Of a DNA stretch of 10,254 bases, positions 1 to 6,252 are shown piece by piece. Source of the stretch: Clostridia bacterium (GTDB lineage: Bacteria; Bacillota; Clostridia; Christensenellales; Borkfalkiaceae); the NCBI GenBank assembly GCA_900770685.1, contig CAAGLC010000033.1:1-10254 (forward strand), read 5' to 3'. Under the pieces are notes generated by a model that saw only the letters and a program-made list of their open reading frames with translations, was not told the origin of the DNA and made no database searches. The translations under genes were made by a program, and so were the position numbers. The first letter of the stretch is position 1. The number at the start of each line of letters is the position of its first letter.

Positions 1-682
1 GATTGTCCATCCACTCCATAAACTCGTACCAAACTTCCTTGCTCTCACCTTTGTTTAGATAAATTTCGTCGTATATAAAGGTTAAGCCTTTTAACGGCGT
101 CATCGTGCCGAATATATCACCTTTTTTATCAATAACTCGCATTTTGCATTCTTGATAAACGTCTTCTGGTGGTTCTTCGTCAAACCAAACGTAATCTAGA
201 GAACTACCTTGAAATTTCTCTCTACCTTGGTCGCAAGACTTAAAACCTATAATCGAAGTTTCCCCAAAGGCGTTTTTTACGTAAATTTGGTCTATAACTC
301 CGTTTTCGGGGCTTTCTTTTTTTCCTGAAAGCATAGTTATATCTAAAATCTTTTCTTTTGGTAAATAATGTAATATCTTTGCCTGCGCAACGTCACGTTG
401 AACTTGAGTTGAAAGCGAAACCACCCAGCCAAAAGTCTTTCTTCTATTCTCTCTATAAGGGTGAATTCCTAACGCCATATATAAGCACTCGACTGCTCCA
501 CACTCGGTTTTCCCACTTCTGTTTCCTCCGAAAACCCACCTGTTCTTTTTGTCGCATTTGTGAAAAGCAATTTGTTTTTCATGCTTTATTTCGCCCGAAT
601 TGTATTTATAAAGATTGTTTTTATCCTTTCGTCGTTTTTGTTCGTTTTCAATTTCTATAATTCTTTCAATGATTTCGCGCAT
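1..682 (-). CDS. Phage terminase large subunit, N-terminal part (cut by window edge)
   Basis: I translated this frame by hand: 227 residues are visible and the frame is still open at base 1. The protein is the ATPase/nuclease motor that packages phage DNA into proheads. Visible motifs are a Walker A P-loop GGNRSGKT (residues 52-59), a Walker B with catalytic acid DYVWFDEEP (163-171) and a TMTP coupling motif near 192-196. The C-terminal nuclease domain lies outside the window. The start at 682 is the first ATG after an in-frame stop at 695-697. It has no convincing Shine-Dalgarno; the nearest purines are about 18 bases away. No small terminase subunit gene precedes it, and the next gene upstream is a chromosomal MATE transporter read in the same direction. 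It is therefore either the edge of a prophage or a remnant. The family call is firm; whether it is functional is unknown. Confidence 0.88.
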   Translation of the reverse strand, partial: MREIIERIIEIENEQKRRKDKNNLYKYNSGEIKHEKQIAFHKCDKKNRWVFGGNRSGKTECGAVECLYMALGIHPYRENRRKTFGWVVSLSTQVQRDVAQAKILHYLPKEKILDITMLSGKKESPENGVIDQIYVKNAFGETSIIGFKSCDQGREKFQGSSLDYVWFDEEPPEDVYQECKMRVIDKKGDIFGTMTPLKGLTFIYDEIYLNKGESKEVWYEFMEWMDN

Positions 683-716
683 ACGTTTTTTTATTTATTA
701 CCGTGTTTTCGTGCTG

Positions 717-744
717 AGAATAACACTCTTTTTTCACTTGTAAA
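717..744 (-). promoter_or_regulatory. Putative sigma-A-type promoter for the terminase gene
   Basis: Reading the minus strand, a -35 TTTACA (739-744) is followed after 16 bases by a -10 TATTCT (717-722). Transcription would start near 710 and give a leader of about 28 bases before the ATG at 682. It lies between the upstream terminator (767-801) and the terminase start, so the gene need not depend on read-through. It is a consensus match only. Confidence 0.4.
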
Positions 745-766
745 CGGGTAACTGACATTTAAAAGC

Positions 767-801
767 AAAAAAAACGGAACTTTTTTACAGTTCCGTTTTT
801 T
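767..801 (-). terminator. Rho-independent terminator of the regulator-SDR-thyA-folA-MATE unit
   Basis: A 13 bp stem (769-781 pairing with 789-801; core ACGGAACT) encloses a 7-base loop. On the minus strand it ends in a run of eight T. It begins about 20 bases beyond the stop of the MATE gene and is probably that gene's terminator. T-rich sequence also follows on the plus strand, so it could work in both directions. Confidence 0.85.
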
Positions 802-819
802 ATTTTTTTCTCTTAATAT

Positions 820-2217
820 TTAACTTTCTATGCTAGTTTCGATTGGCGTTTCGCACTCTTTTCTAACGGTTTTTAGTACTTTTGACGAAACGATTAAATA
901 AATGCCTATAGTTATAATCCAGCTGACCGGCCAAGTTATATAAATTAACGTTAAGTTACTAGATAACGCCGGCATCATCTTTAAAAATTTTAGCCACGCC
1001 ACTCTTAATAGACACGCGCCGATTAACGATATTATCATTGCGGAAACACTTCTGCCAAGCCCTCTCATTAAGCAAGAGTGACAATCCATTATTCCACAGA
1101 TAAAATAACTTAAACACAATATAGTTACCCTTAATTTTGCTATCTCAATAACCTCTTTTCCGTCCGCAATAATTTCACACAACGGAAGCGCTATTAAAAA
1201 TACTATCACGCCGGCAGTTAAACCGATAATTACTTCTAATAGAATTGCCTTATTTCTAACTTCTATTATTCGATTATAGTTTTTTGCTCCGTAATTTTGA
1301 CCGACGAAGGTTAAAACTGTTAACGCAATTCCGTGAACGACGTGATAACTTATTATATCTATGGAGTTACCGACAGTGTTGCCGGTAGTTGCGAAATCGC
1401 CTATGTCGTTAATGCTAGATTGCATATATAGGTTTGCAAAGGAAAACAGCATACTTTGAACGCCCATTGGTAAACCTATTAGCAAAATATCTTTTAACTC
1501 GCCCCAATAAATTCTAATATGCTTTAATCTTAACCGACAAATTTCTTTACTCTTTAATAAGGTTATAATGCAAAGGATAGCCGATATTCCTTGAGATACT
1601 ATCGTTGCTATTGCAACTCCTTCTACCGTCATATTAAACACAGTTACGAATACGACGTTTAATATTATATTGCTTACTCCGCTTATTATTAAATAGATTA
1701 GCGGTCTAACCGTATCGCCCACCGCCCTAAGTATTGCCGAAGCAAAGTTATATAAAAGAGTGAGCGGAAACCCAAACGAATAAATTTTTAGGTACTTTAC
1801 CGCAAGTTCCATAAGTTCTGGTTTGACGTTAAGCATTGTGAGAAAGGCTCTCGCCCCGAAAAACCCAACGAAAAAGATAATTACTCCGAAAATTAGCGGG
1901 AGCAAAATAGACATGCCTACGTTTCTTTGTACTCTCTCGCTATCTTTTGCGCCTAAATATTTAGAAATTAAGACGTTCGTACCCGTCGATAACCCTATAA
2001 AAAGACCCGTTATAAAGGTTATTAAAGTACCGTTTGCGCCTACTGCGCCCATCGCAATATCGCCTAACTTTCCGTCTAAGCACAAACCTAAAACAACCAC
2101 GTCTGCAGAGTGGAATAAAACTTGCAAAATATTGGTGGCAATCAATGCGCTAGCATAAATTAGCATTTGCTTTAATAAATTGCCTTTTGTAAAATCCTTA
2201 GTGAGTCGTTTGTACAT
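820..2217 (-). CDS. MATE family efflux transporter
   Basis: A 465-residue polytopic membrane protein with about 12 hydrophobic segments arranged as two similar halves, the usual size for the MATE (multidrug and toxic compound extrusion) family. The N-terminus resembles the Firmicutes MATE pattern: a short polar start, then a first membrane helix with NILQVLFHSADVVVLG near residues 29-44. Known members use a sodium or proton gradient to export cationic drugs, flavins or other small molecules; the substrate here cannot be told. The start at 2217 has a good ribosome site (AAGGAAG, 7 bases away). The gene lies 52 bp downstream of folA in the same direction and ends just before a strong terminator, so it is probably the last gene of that unit. 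A weak hairpin in the gap may lower its expression. Confidence 0.88.
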   Translation of the reverse strand: MYKRLTKDFTKGNLLKQMLIYASALIATNILQVLFHSADVVVLGLCLDGKLGDIAMGAVGANGTLITFITGLFIGLSTGTNVLISKYLGAKDSERVQRNVGMSILLPLIFGVIIFFVGFFGARAFLTMLNVKPELMELAVKYLKIYSFGFPLTLLYNFASAILRAVGDTVRPLIYLIISGVSNIILNVVFVTVFNMTVEGVAIATIVSQGISAILCIITLLKSKEICRLRLKHIRIYWGELKDILLIGLPMGVQSMLFSFANLYMQSSINDIGDFATTGNTVGNSIDIISYHVVHGIALTVLTFVGQNYGAKNYNRIIEVRNKAILLEVIIGLTAGVIVFLIALPLCEIIADGKEVIEIAKLRVTILCLSYFICGIMDCHSCLMRGLGRSVSAMIISLIGACLLRVAWLKFLKMMPALSSNLTLIYITWPVSWIITIGIYLIVSSKVLKTVRKECETPIETSIES

Positions 2218-2246
2218 TAATTACTTCCTTAATTTACACAAAAATA

Positions 2247-2272
2247 TAAAGTATAAGATAACTTACACTTTA
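2247..2272 (-). terminator. Weak hairpin between folA and the MATE gene, possible attenuator
   Basis: Read on the minus strand, an 11 bp stem (2262-2272 with 2247-2257, one G-U pair, 4-base loop) overlaps the folA stop codon and is followed by the moderately T-rich TATATTTTTGTG. The stem is AU-rich and the T run is interrupted, so partial termination or mRNA processing is more likely than full termination. Confidence 0.35.
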
Positions 2273-2767
2273 AATTTCCTTTTTATTATTATTTACGTAT
2301 TCGGTAAACCTTATTTTTCGTCCGTTAGTTTCCATCTCTTCCGATTGTTTTACCATTTCCCACCCTTTTATTTGGTCAAGATTTGGGAAAAAGGTGTCTG
2401 CCAACGCCTCTTCGTCCACCTTTGTTACTAACGCCTTATCGCAATACTCTATCATACTTTTGTATACGCTAGCGCCACCAATTATATAAACTTGGTCGCT
2501 ATCGTATCGCTTAATATGACTTAATAGTGATTCAAGGTCTTTAACTACGATACAATCCTTTCTATCTTCAGTTCTAGATAATACTACGTTAGTTCTTTTA
2601 GGCAACAGATTACCGTTAGGAAAGGACCTTAAGGTATTTCCGCCCATAACGACAACCTTATTGAGCGTCGTTTCCCTAAAAAACTTCATGTCTAACGGGA
2701 GTGAAAAAAGCAATTGATTTTCCTTACCTATACCCCAATTTTTATCCACGCAAACTATTGCTATCAT
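2270..2767 (-). CDS. folA: Dihydrofolate reductase
   Basis: A 165-residue cytoplasmic enzyme that reduces dihydrofolate to tetrahydrofolate with NADPH. Family marks in order: N-terminal IAIV strand, WGIG loop (residues 11-14), LPLDMKFF with the catalytic acid D26, VVMGG (38-43), VVLSR (61-65) and the IIGGASVY cofactor loop (95-102). Length is normal. The start codon overlaps the thyA stop (TAATG), with a GAGG ribosome site inside the end of thyA, so translation is probably coupled. Pairing with ThyA makes sense: ThyA produces dihydrofolate, which this enzyme recycles. One oddity: the usual MGRxTW motif reads MGGNTL. The Arg that in E. coli DHFR (R44) contacts the NADPH 2'-phosphate is Gly43, and the usual Trp or Tyr is Leu46. 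Confidence 0.95.
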   Translation of the reverse strand: MIAIVCVDKNWGIGKENQLLFSLPLDMKFFRETTLNKVVVMGGNTLRSFPNGNLLPKRTNVVLSRTEDRKDCIVVKDLESLLSHIKRYDSDQVYIIGGASVYKSMIEYCDKALVTKVDEEALADTFFPNLDQIKGWEMVKQSEEMETNGRKIRFTEYVNNNKKEI

Positions 2768-3597
2768 TAAACTGCAACCTCAAATTTTTCGCTAATCGTG
2801 TTATACTTATATCCTTCTAACTTAAAGTCGTCAACCGTGAATTTATAGAAATCTTTTACTTCGGGATTAACTATTAATTTTGGCGCTTCAAACGTTGGAT
2901 TCTTGAGCATCTTTTCAACTACCGGAATATGCCTATCGTATAGATGCGCGTCCGCTATTACGTGAACGAGTTCTCCAACCTGAAGATTGGATACTTGCGC
3001 AAGCATAGTTAATAATACAGCGTACTGCACTACGTTCCAGTTGTTCGCAACGGCAACGTCGTTACTTCTTTGATTTAAAATTCCGTTGAGCACGTTGCCC
3101 GAAACGTTAAACGTCATTGAATAAGCGCAAGGATACAAGTGCATTTCACTTAAATCTTGGAAATTATAGATGTTAGTCATTATTCTACGAGAGTGAGGAT
3201 TGTTCTTTAAATCGAACAATACCCTATCCACTTGGTCAAACTGACCTTCGGGGTAATCGTGCTTTACTGCAAGTTGATAACCGTACGCCTTTCCGATTGA
3301 CCCGCTTTCGTCTGCCCAACTGTCCCAAATATGAGAATTAAGTTCGTTAACGTTATTAGATTTCTTTTGCCATATCCATAAAATTTCATCTACGGCAGAC
3401 TTAAACGCCGTTCTTCTTAGCGTTAATATAGGAAATTCCTTTCTTAAGTCGTATCTGTTAACAATACAAAACTTTTTAACGGTATGAGCGCTCGTTCCGT
3501 CAAGCCATTTGGGGCGCACCGGATAATCGGTATCCCACACGCCGTTGTCGATTATATCCCTACAGTTCTTTATGAAAATTTCATCAGCAATACTCAT
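2767..3597 (-). CDS. thyA: Thymidylate synthase (ThyA type)
   Basis: A 276-residue cytoplasmic enzyme that methylates dUMP to dTMP with 5,10-methylenetetrahydrofolate and releases dihydrofolate. Visible marks: catalytic Cys157 in YPCAYSMTF, the Arg pair R137-R138 in HSRRIMTN, the phosphate/dUMP-binding QRSND (176-180), NNWNVVQY (185-192) and HVIADAHLYDRH (212-223). The size fits the classical ThyA family and not the flavin-dependent ThyX. The ribosome site GGGGAG lies just upstream of the ATG at 3597. It is 21 bp downstream of the SDR gene and overlaps folA by one base, so the two enzymes of the dTMP cycle are made together. I see no missing catalytic residue. Confidence 0.96.
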   Translation of the reverse strand: MSIADEIFIKNCRDIIDNGVWDTDYPVRPKWLDGTSAHTVKKFCIVNRYDLRKEFPILTLRRTAFKSAVDEILWIWQKKSNNVNELNSHIWDSWADESGSIGKAYGYQLAVKHDYPEGQFDQVDRVLFDLKNNPHSRRIMTNIYNFQDLSEMHLYPCAYSMTFNVSGNVLNGILNQRSNDVAVANNWNVVQYAVLLTMLAQVSNLQVGELVHVIADAHLYDRHIPVVEKMLKNPTFEAPKLIVNPEVKDFYKFTVDDFKLEGYKYNTISEKFEVAV

Positions 3598-3618
3598 TGC
3601 TTTTCTCCCCTTCGCATC

Positions 3619-4407
3619 CTAAAACGCGTCCTTTCTAATTTTTTTCCATCTTCTCGCAATAAATTTTATCGCTAAACTTTCTGGAATTATTTTTAACGTA
3701 AAATATAAAAATTTATTAAAAACGCCCGGTATATATTTTCTCTTGTTACGCTTAACCGCTTTAAGCGATTTTCTAGCAATAAACTGTGGCGACTTCTTTG
3801 AAAGGTTTCCCCATAATCCTTGCTTTTCTATGTCTAATATTATATCCTCTCTCGTTGGCACTCCACCAGGTAGCACCGTGGTTATTTTTACCTTTTCCCT
3901 TTTATACTCTTCTCTCAAAGAAGTAAATAAACTAACTAACGCAGACTTTGTTGCCGAATAAAGAGCAAAGTACGGCATTGGCGTTGCGCCAGACATACTC
4001 GCTATCGTTATTATTTCTACTTCTTTTGCCCTTAATTTTAGAAACGAATAGGTTAAATCTACCGTCGATTCAAAATTAACTCTTAACTGGAATAAAAGTT
4101 TTTCCCTAGTGTATTCGCAAAAAGGTTTTTGAATATCCACACCCGCTACGTTTATTATACGGTTAAACAAATACCCCTTTCCCTTTGCGTATAAAAGCAT
4201 GTCGCTTCTTTGTTCTTCCACCGTTAAATCACAAGCAAAAAAGTCTATTTCAATAGGATAGGTCTTTTGAACTTCCTTTCTTAAGTCTTCAAGTTTTTCC
4301 TTGCTTCTACCGGTTAAAAACAAATGATAGCCTTTTTTTGCGCACTCGTAAACGAAGGCTTTCCCTATTCCACCGGTTGCACCGCTTATAAAAGTACGTT
4401 CTATCAT
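3619..4407 (-). CDS. Short-chain dehydrogenase/reductase, classical type
   Basis: A 262-residue Rossmann-fold oxidoreductase. Visible motifs: dinucleotide-binding GATGGIG (9-15), TGR with Arg34 after strand 2 (suggesting NADP preference), CDL (59-61), NVAG (86-89), Asn111, catalytic Ser137 in ASMSG, and YSATK with Tyr150 and Lys154. PGGVPT (180-185) follows, as in classical family members. The basic and hydrophobic C-terminal tail (about 220-262, containing WKKIRK) might touch a membrane; members with such tails often act on lipid-like substrates, but the substrate here is unknown. The start overlaps the stop of the preceding regulator gene as ATGA, so the two are probably translationally coupled. 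Confidence 0.92.
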   Translation of the reverse strand: MIERTFISGATGGIGKAFVYECAKKGYHLFLTGRSKEKLEDLRKEVQKTYPIEIDFFACDLTVEEQRSDMLLYAKGKGYLFNRIINVAGVDIQKPFCEYTREKLLFQLRVNFESTVDLTYSFLKLRAKEVEIITIASMSGATPMPYFALYSATKSALVSLFTSLREEYKREKVKITTVLPGGVPTREDIILDIEKQGLWGNLSKKSPQFIARKSLKAVKRNKRKYIPGVFNKFLYFTLKIIPESLAIKFIARRWKKIRKDAF

Positions 4408-4646
4408 TTCGTAATTAAAACCTTTGCCTTAACCCCGTCTATCATACCGAGTTTACCGGAAAGACTGTTTAAGGTTTCTTGTGGAGCGTCTAAAACTATG
4501 CTTATAACGTTAACGCCTTTCTCACGATAAGGAACACCAAGTCTTCCTAAAACGAATTCGCTAAAGGTGTGGAAAATATCGTTAACTTTTTCAACGCTCT
4601 CCGATTTTGATATTACTACCGCTATAACTGCTATTTTTTTATCCAT
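4404..4646 (-). CDS. TM1266-like small regulator (iron-only hydrogenase system regulator family)
   Basis: An 80-residue protein with the ferredoxin-like (ACT-like) pattern of the TM1266 family: an N-terminal beta strand KIAVIAVVI, a helix containing VNDIFHTFSEFVLGRLG (residues 21-37), GVPYRE, a second strand VNVISIVLDAP, and the LSGKLGMIDGVKAK ending (62-75) typical of the group. Members are named for their association with [FeFe]-hydrogenase maturation genes; their molecular role is poorly known, and they are sometimes annotated as CopG-like regulators. No hydrogenase gene is visible in this window. The ribosome site AAGGGGA precedes the ATG at 4646. It is the first gene of the unit that continues into the SDR, thyA, folA and MATE genes, directly behind the promoter at 4664-4692. 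Confidence 0.85.
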   Translation of the reverse strand: MDKKIAVIAVVISKSESVEKVNDIFHTFSEFVLGRLGVPYREKGVNVISIVLDAPQETLNSLSGKLGMIDGVKAKVLITK

Positions 4647-4663
4647 AATTTCCCCTTTTATTT

Positions 4664-4692
4664 ATAATAACACATATACTCGATTTTAGCAA
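4664..4692 (-). promoter_or_regulatory. Extended -10 sigma-A-type promoter for the regulator-SDR-thyA-folA-MATE unit
   Basis: On the minus strand, TTGCTA (4687-4692) is followed after exactly 17 bases by TATTAT (4664-4669), preceded by TGT as an extended -10. The -35 box overlaps the sigK stop codon. Transcription would begin near 4657, about 11 bases before the start codon at 4646 and just ahead of its ribosome site. This would let the metabolic unit be expressed in vegetative cells independently of sigK. Confidence 0.6.
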
Positions 4693-5387
4693 TTAAATCG
4701 CTCTTTTTTTACCGTTTCTTTTAATTTTTCTAACGCCTTCTTCTCAATTCTCGATATGTACGAACGGGATATTTTTAAGAAGTTAGCAACCTCTCTTTGC
4801 GCGTAATTTCTCGTATCCTTTAACCCGTAACGCAAGCATATAACGGTATATTCCCTTTCCGTTAACACCGTTCGTAAAAATTCTAATAGCCTTTTTCTCT
4901 CTATCGCTTTATCAACTTGCGCAAAAACTACGTCGTCTTTTTCATATAGTAAATCCATTAGCGTTAACTCGTTCCCTTCGTTATCGCTACCTACGGGGTC
5001 TGATAAATACACGTCGTTTTTGTGCTTTTTATTTGCCCTTAACATCATCAATATTTCGTTTTCTATACATCTTGCCGTATATGTCGCAAGTTGTGTGCCT
5101 TTTTCCGATTTGTACGTGTTTATCGCTTTTATTAGACCTATACTACCCACCGAAATCAAATCGTCGGTTTCGGCGCTTCCGGAATATTTTTTTACAACGT
5201 GCGCAACTAAACGCATATTGTGTTTAATCAGTTTCTCTCTCGCCTCCACGTCCCCGCTTTGCATTAGCGCTAAACATCTTTCCTCGTCTTCCTTGCTTAG
5301 TGGTTTAGGAAACGACGAACCGGAAAGGACGCTCCCCGTAAAGAAAATAATCTTGCCTATAAAATACAGTAATCCTTCTAAAAACAT
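4686..5387 (-). CDS. sigK: Sporulation sigma factor sigma-K precursor (pro-sigma-K)
   Basis: A 233-residue sigma-70 family factor that directs late mother-cell transcription (coat and cortex maturation) in sporulation. The first about 20 residues are a hydrophobic pro-sequence. FPKPL at 26-30 lines up with FPQPL of B. subtilis pro-sigma-K, which places the expected SpoIVFB cleavage near Ser19/Val20. Region 2 runs from about 47 to 112 (HNMRLVAHVVKK, DDLISVGSIGLIKAI, TYTARCIENEIL), and region 4 from about 170 to 225 with the helix-turn-helix near 195-215. The start at 5387 has a strong AAAGGAGGG site. The gene is continuous, with no skin-like interruption. Sigma-E would be the expected regulator; AT-rich sequence at about 5415-5440 contains only a weak CATATCAAT-like -10, so I do not call a promoter. 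Confidence 0.95.
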   Translation of the reverse strand: MFLEGLLYFIGKIIFFTGSVLSGSSFPKPLSKEDEERCLALMQSGDVEAREKLIKHNMRLVAHVVKKYSGSAETDDLISVGSIGLIKAINTYKSEKGTQLATYTARCIENEILMMLRANKKHKNDVYLSDPVGSDNEGNELTLMDLLYEKDDVVFAQVDKAIERKRLLEFLRTVLTEREYTVICLRYGLKDTRNYAQREVANFLKISRSYISRIEKKALEKLKETVKKERFNC

Positions 5388-5470
5388 TTATTCCCTCCTT
5401 TTTTTATATTGATATGACTTTTAGAAATTTAAAATAACGCTAACCACGTCCTTTTTTTGACATAATTCTA

Positions 5471-5498
5471 TTTACTTTTACTTTTTTTGCGTTACTAT
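5471..5498 (+). promoter_or_regulatory. Putative promoter for the leader ORF and the 173-residue membrane protein
   Basis: TTTACT (5471-5476) and TACTAT (5493-5498) are spaced by 16 bases, resembling sigma-A boxes. The start site would be near 5505, just before the ribosome site at 5522. The bases around the -10 (GTTACTA) also partly resemble a sigma-F/G -10, but no matching -35 is evident. Which sigma factor acts is open. Confidence 0.35.
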
Positions 5499-5521
5499 AT
5501 CCCTAGCGTTTGGAATTTATT

Positions 5522-5646
5522 GGAGGTGAAATTTTTTATCAAGACCTATTATTATTTAAACCGTTATCGTTTTTACGATAGGCTTATCCGTGAAATGAAA
5601 AAAAGGCAAAGTTAAAAGCGTTTCGCCTCCCTTATTAGAGGTGAAA
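5522..5646 (+). promoter_or_regulatory. Leader RNA with two alternative Shine-Dalgarno pairings (candidate translational switch)
   Basis: The segment TTTCGCCTCC (5621-5630) is complementary to both ribosome binding sites in this leader. It can form 10 bp with GGAGGTGAAA (5522-5531, one G-U) or a 9 bp hairpin with GAGGTGAAA (5638-5646, 8-base loop, one G-U). The second pairing hides the ribosome site of the gene starting at 5648; the first frees it and hides the upstream site. The two pairings exclude each other because they use the same bases. A small hairpin, TATCGT/ACGATA (5565-5570 with 5575-5580), lies between them. Function is inferred from complementarity alone. I recognise no known riboswitch class. 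Confidence 0.5.
5526..5615 (+). CDS. Possible 25-29 codon leader ORF, unrecognised
   Basis: An open frame rich in Tyr and Arg (KTYYYLNRYRFYDRLIREMK is its central part) ends at a TAA at 5613-5615, only five bases before the anti-Shine-Dalgarno segment at 5621. A strong GGAGGTG site (5522-5528) precedes it, but the start is unclear. GTG at 5526 overlaps that site, and the codon at ordinary spacing is ATC at 5538, a rare initiator. If real, it may be a leader peptide whose translation controls the downstream gene, or a small basic protein in its own right. It is also possible that only the RNA matters. Coordinates use the GTG. Confidence 0.35.
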   Translation: MKFFIKTYYYLNRYRFYDRLIREMKKRQS

Positions 5647-5647
5647 A

Positions 5648-6169
5648 ATGGATTATCTTATTTTTGAAAGTTTTTTAAGCAGTTACGGTATTCACTCAGG
5701 AATTATTTGCTTAATCGTTTGTATTTTGCGTTTGGTGTTAAAAAAATACGTTAAAATTAATGCGGTTACCCGTTCTTACGTTGAAATTGCGGTTGCAGTA
5801 TTTTCTGAATTTATCTTTCACGCGGTAATATTAAACGACCTTAGTGGATTTAACGCTAAAGCCTTATCGTCCGCTCTCTTTGCTTATTCGATTTCCTTAG
5901 TGCTTTATTCGCTAATATCTCGAATAATAAAGGGAAAACCCGTAAAGGAAAACGCTAAAATATTGTTAATCGAAAGTCTTATTGAAAACTACGTCGACAA
6001 AGAGAAAAAAACTTCAATTGCCCGTCAAATTTTTGAGATCATTGAAGTTTCCCCCGTTGACGAGGCGCAAATTTTTAATATCGTTACGGAAAATCTTATT
6101 AGCCCCGTTGACGAAGAGGAAATAACTGCGCTTATAGATATTATCATTGATTCGACCGTGAAAATTTAA
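5648..6169 (+). CDS. Unrecognised small membrane protein with a repeated SPVDE motif
   Basis: A 173-residue protein I cannot assign to a family. Three hydrophobic segments are visible at about 14-32, 44-62 and 71-93, joined by short loops, then a basic stretch (RIIKGKPVK, 92-100) and a helical acidic cytoplasm-like tail. The tail carries a short internal repeat: SPVDEAQIFNIV (135-146) and SPVDEEEITALI (152-163), 17 residues apart. The ribosome site AGAGGTG precedes the ATG at 5648 by four bases and lies in a possible hairpin with 5621-5629. A terminator follows directly, so it is probably transcribed without the germination genes downstream. Lying between divergent sigK and a germination operon, it may act in sporulation, but that is only inference from position. 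Confidence 0.7.
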   Translation: MDYLIFESFLSSYGIHSGIICLIVCILRLVLKKYVKINAVTRSYVEIAVAVFSEFIFHAVILNDLSGFNAKALSSALFAYSISLVLYSLISRIIKGKPVKENAKILLIESLIENYVDKEKKTSIARQIFEIIEVSPVDEAQIFNIVTENLISPVDEEEITALIDIIIDSTVKI

Positions 6170-6180
6170 TAACTTTCTAA

Positions 6181-6211
6181 AAGGAGCGAAGATTACTCGC
6201 TCCTTTTTTTT
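6181..6211 (+). terminator. Rho-independent terminator after the 173-residue membrane protein gene
   Basis: AAGGAGCGA (6181-6189) and TCGCTCCTT (6197-6205) form a 9 bp stem with a 7-base loop, followed by a run of eight T (6204-6211). It separates the membrane protein gene from the germination operon, whose putative promoter starts five bases later. Confidence 0.88.
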
Positions 6212-6215
6212 GTTT

Positions 6216-6244
6216 TTTACATAATTTTTTTTGCGTGCTAAATA
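6216..6244 (+). promoter_or_regulatory. Extended -10 promoter of the germination operon, apparently leaderless
   Basis: TTTACA (6216-6221) and TAAATA (6239-6244) are exactly 17 bases apart, with TGC in front of the -10 as an extended -10 element. Transcription would start near 6251, within two bases of the ATG at 6253. No ribosome binding site is present upstream of either possible start. This is a sigma-A-like pattern; a sigma-G promoter, usual for such operons in Bacillus, is not evident. Confidence 0.45.
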
Positions 6245-6252
6245 CTATCGTT

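Noticed and set aside
358..751. Two plus-strand open frames over the terminase region
   Set aside because: They are antisense to the terminase frame, which has Walker A and Walker B motifs; their translations are low-information and lack ribosome sites.
1823..2158. Plus-strand open frame of 111 codons inside the MATE gene
   Set aside because: It lies antisense to a well-supported membrane transporter, has no ribosome site and its translation resembles no protein family.
4681..4700. Inverted repeat CGATTT/AAATCG at the sigK stop as a terminator
   Set aside because: The stem is only 6 bp, AT-rich and not followed by a T run; the same bases hold the -35 box of the next promoter.
4686..5387. 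A skin-like prophage interruption of sigK, given phage DNA nearby
   Set aside because: The sigK frame is continuous from pro-sequence to region 4, and the terminase fragment is about 4 kb away beyond an intact operon.
5563..5582. Hairpin TATCGT/ACGATA as a transcription terminator in the leader
   Set aside because: The stem is short and not followed by T residues; I keep it only as an internal part of the leader structure.
6235..6252. GTG at 6235 as the start of the GerA-family protein
   Set aside because: It falls within the extended -10 region and has no ribosome site; the ATG at 6253 gives a family-like N-terminus. It remains possible.
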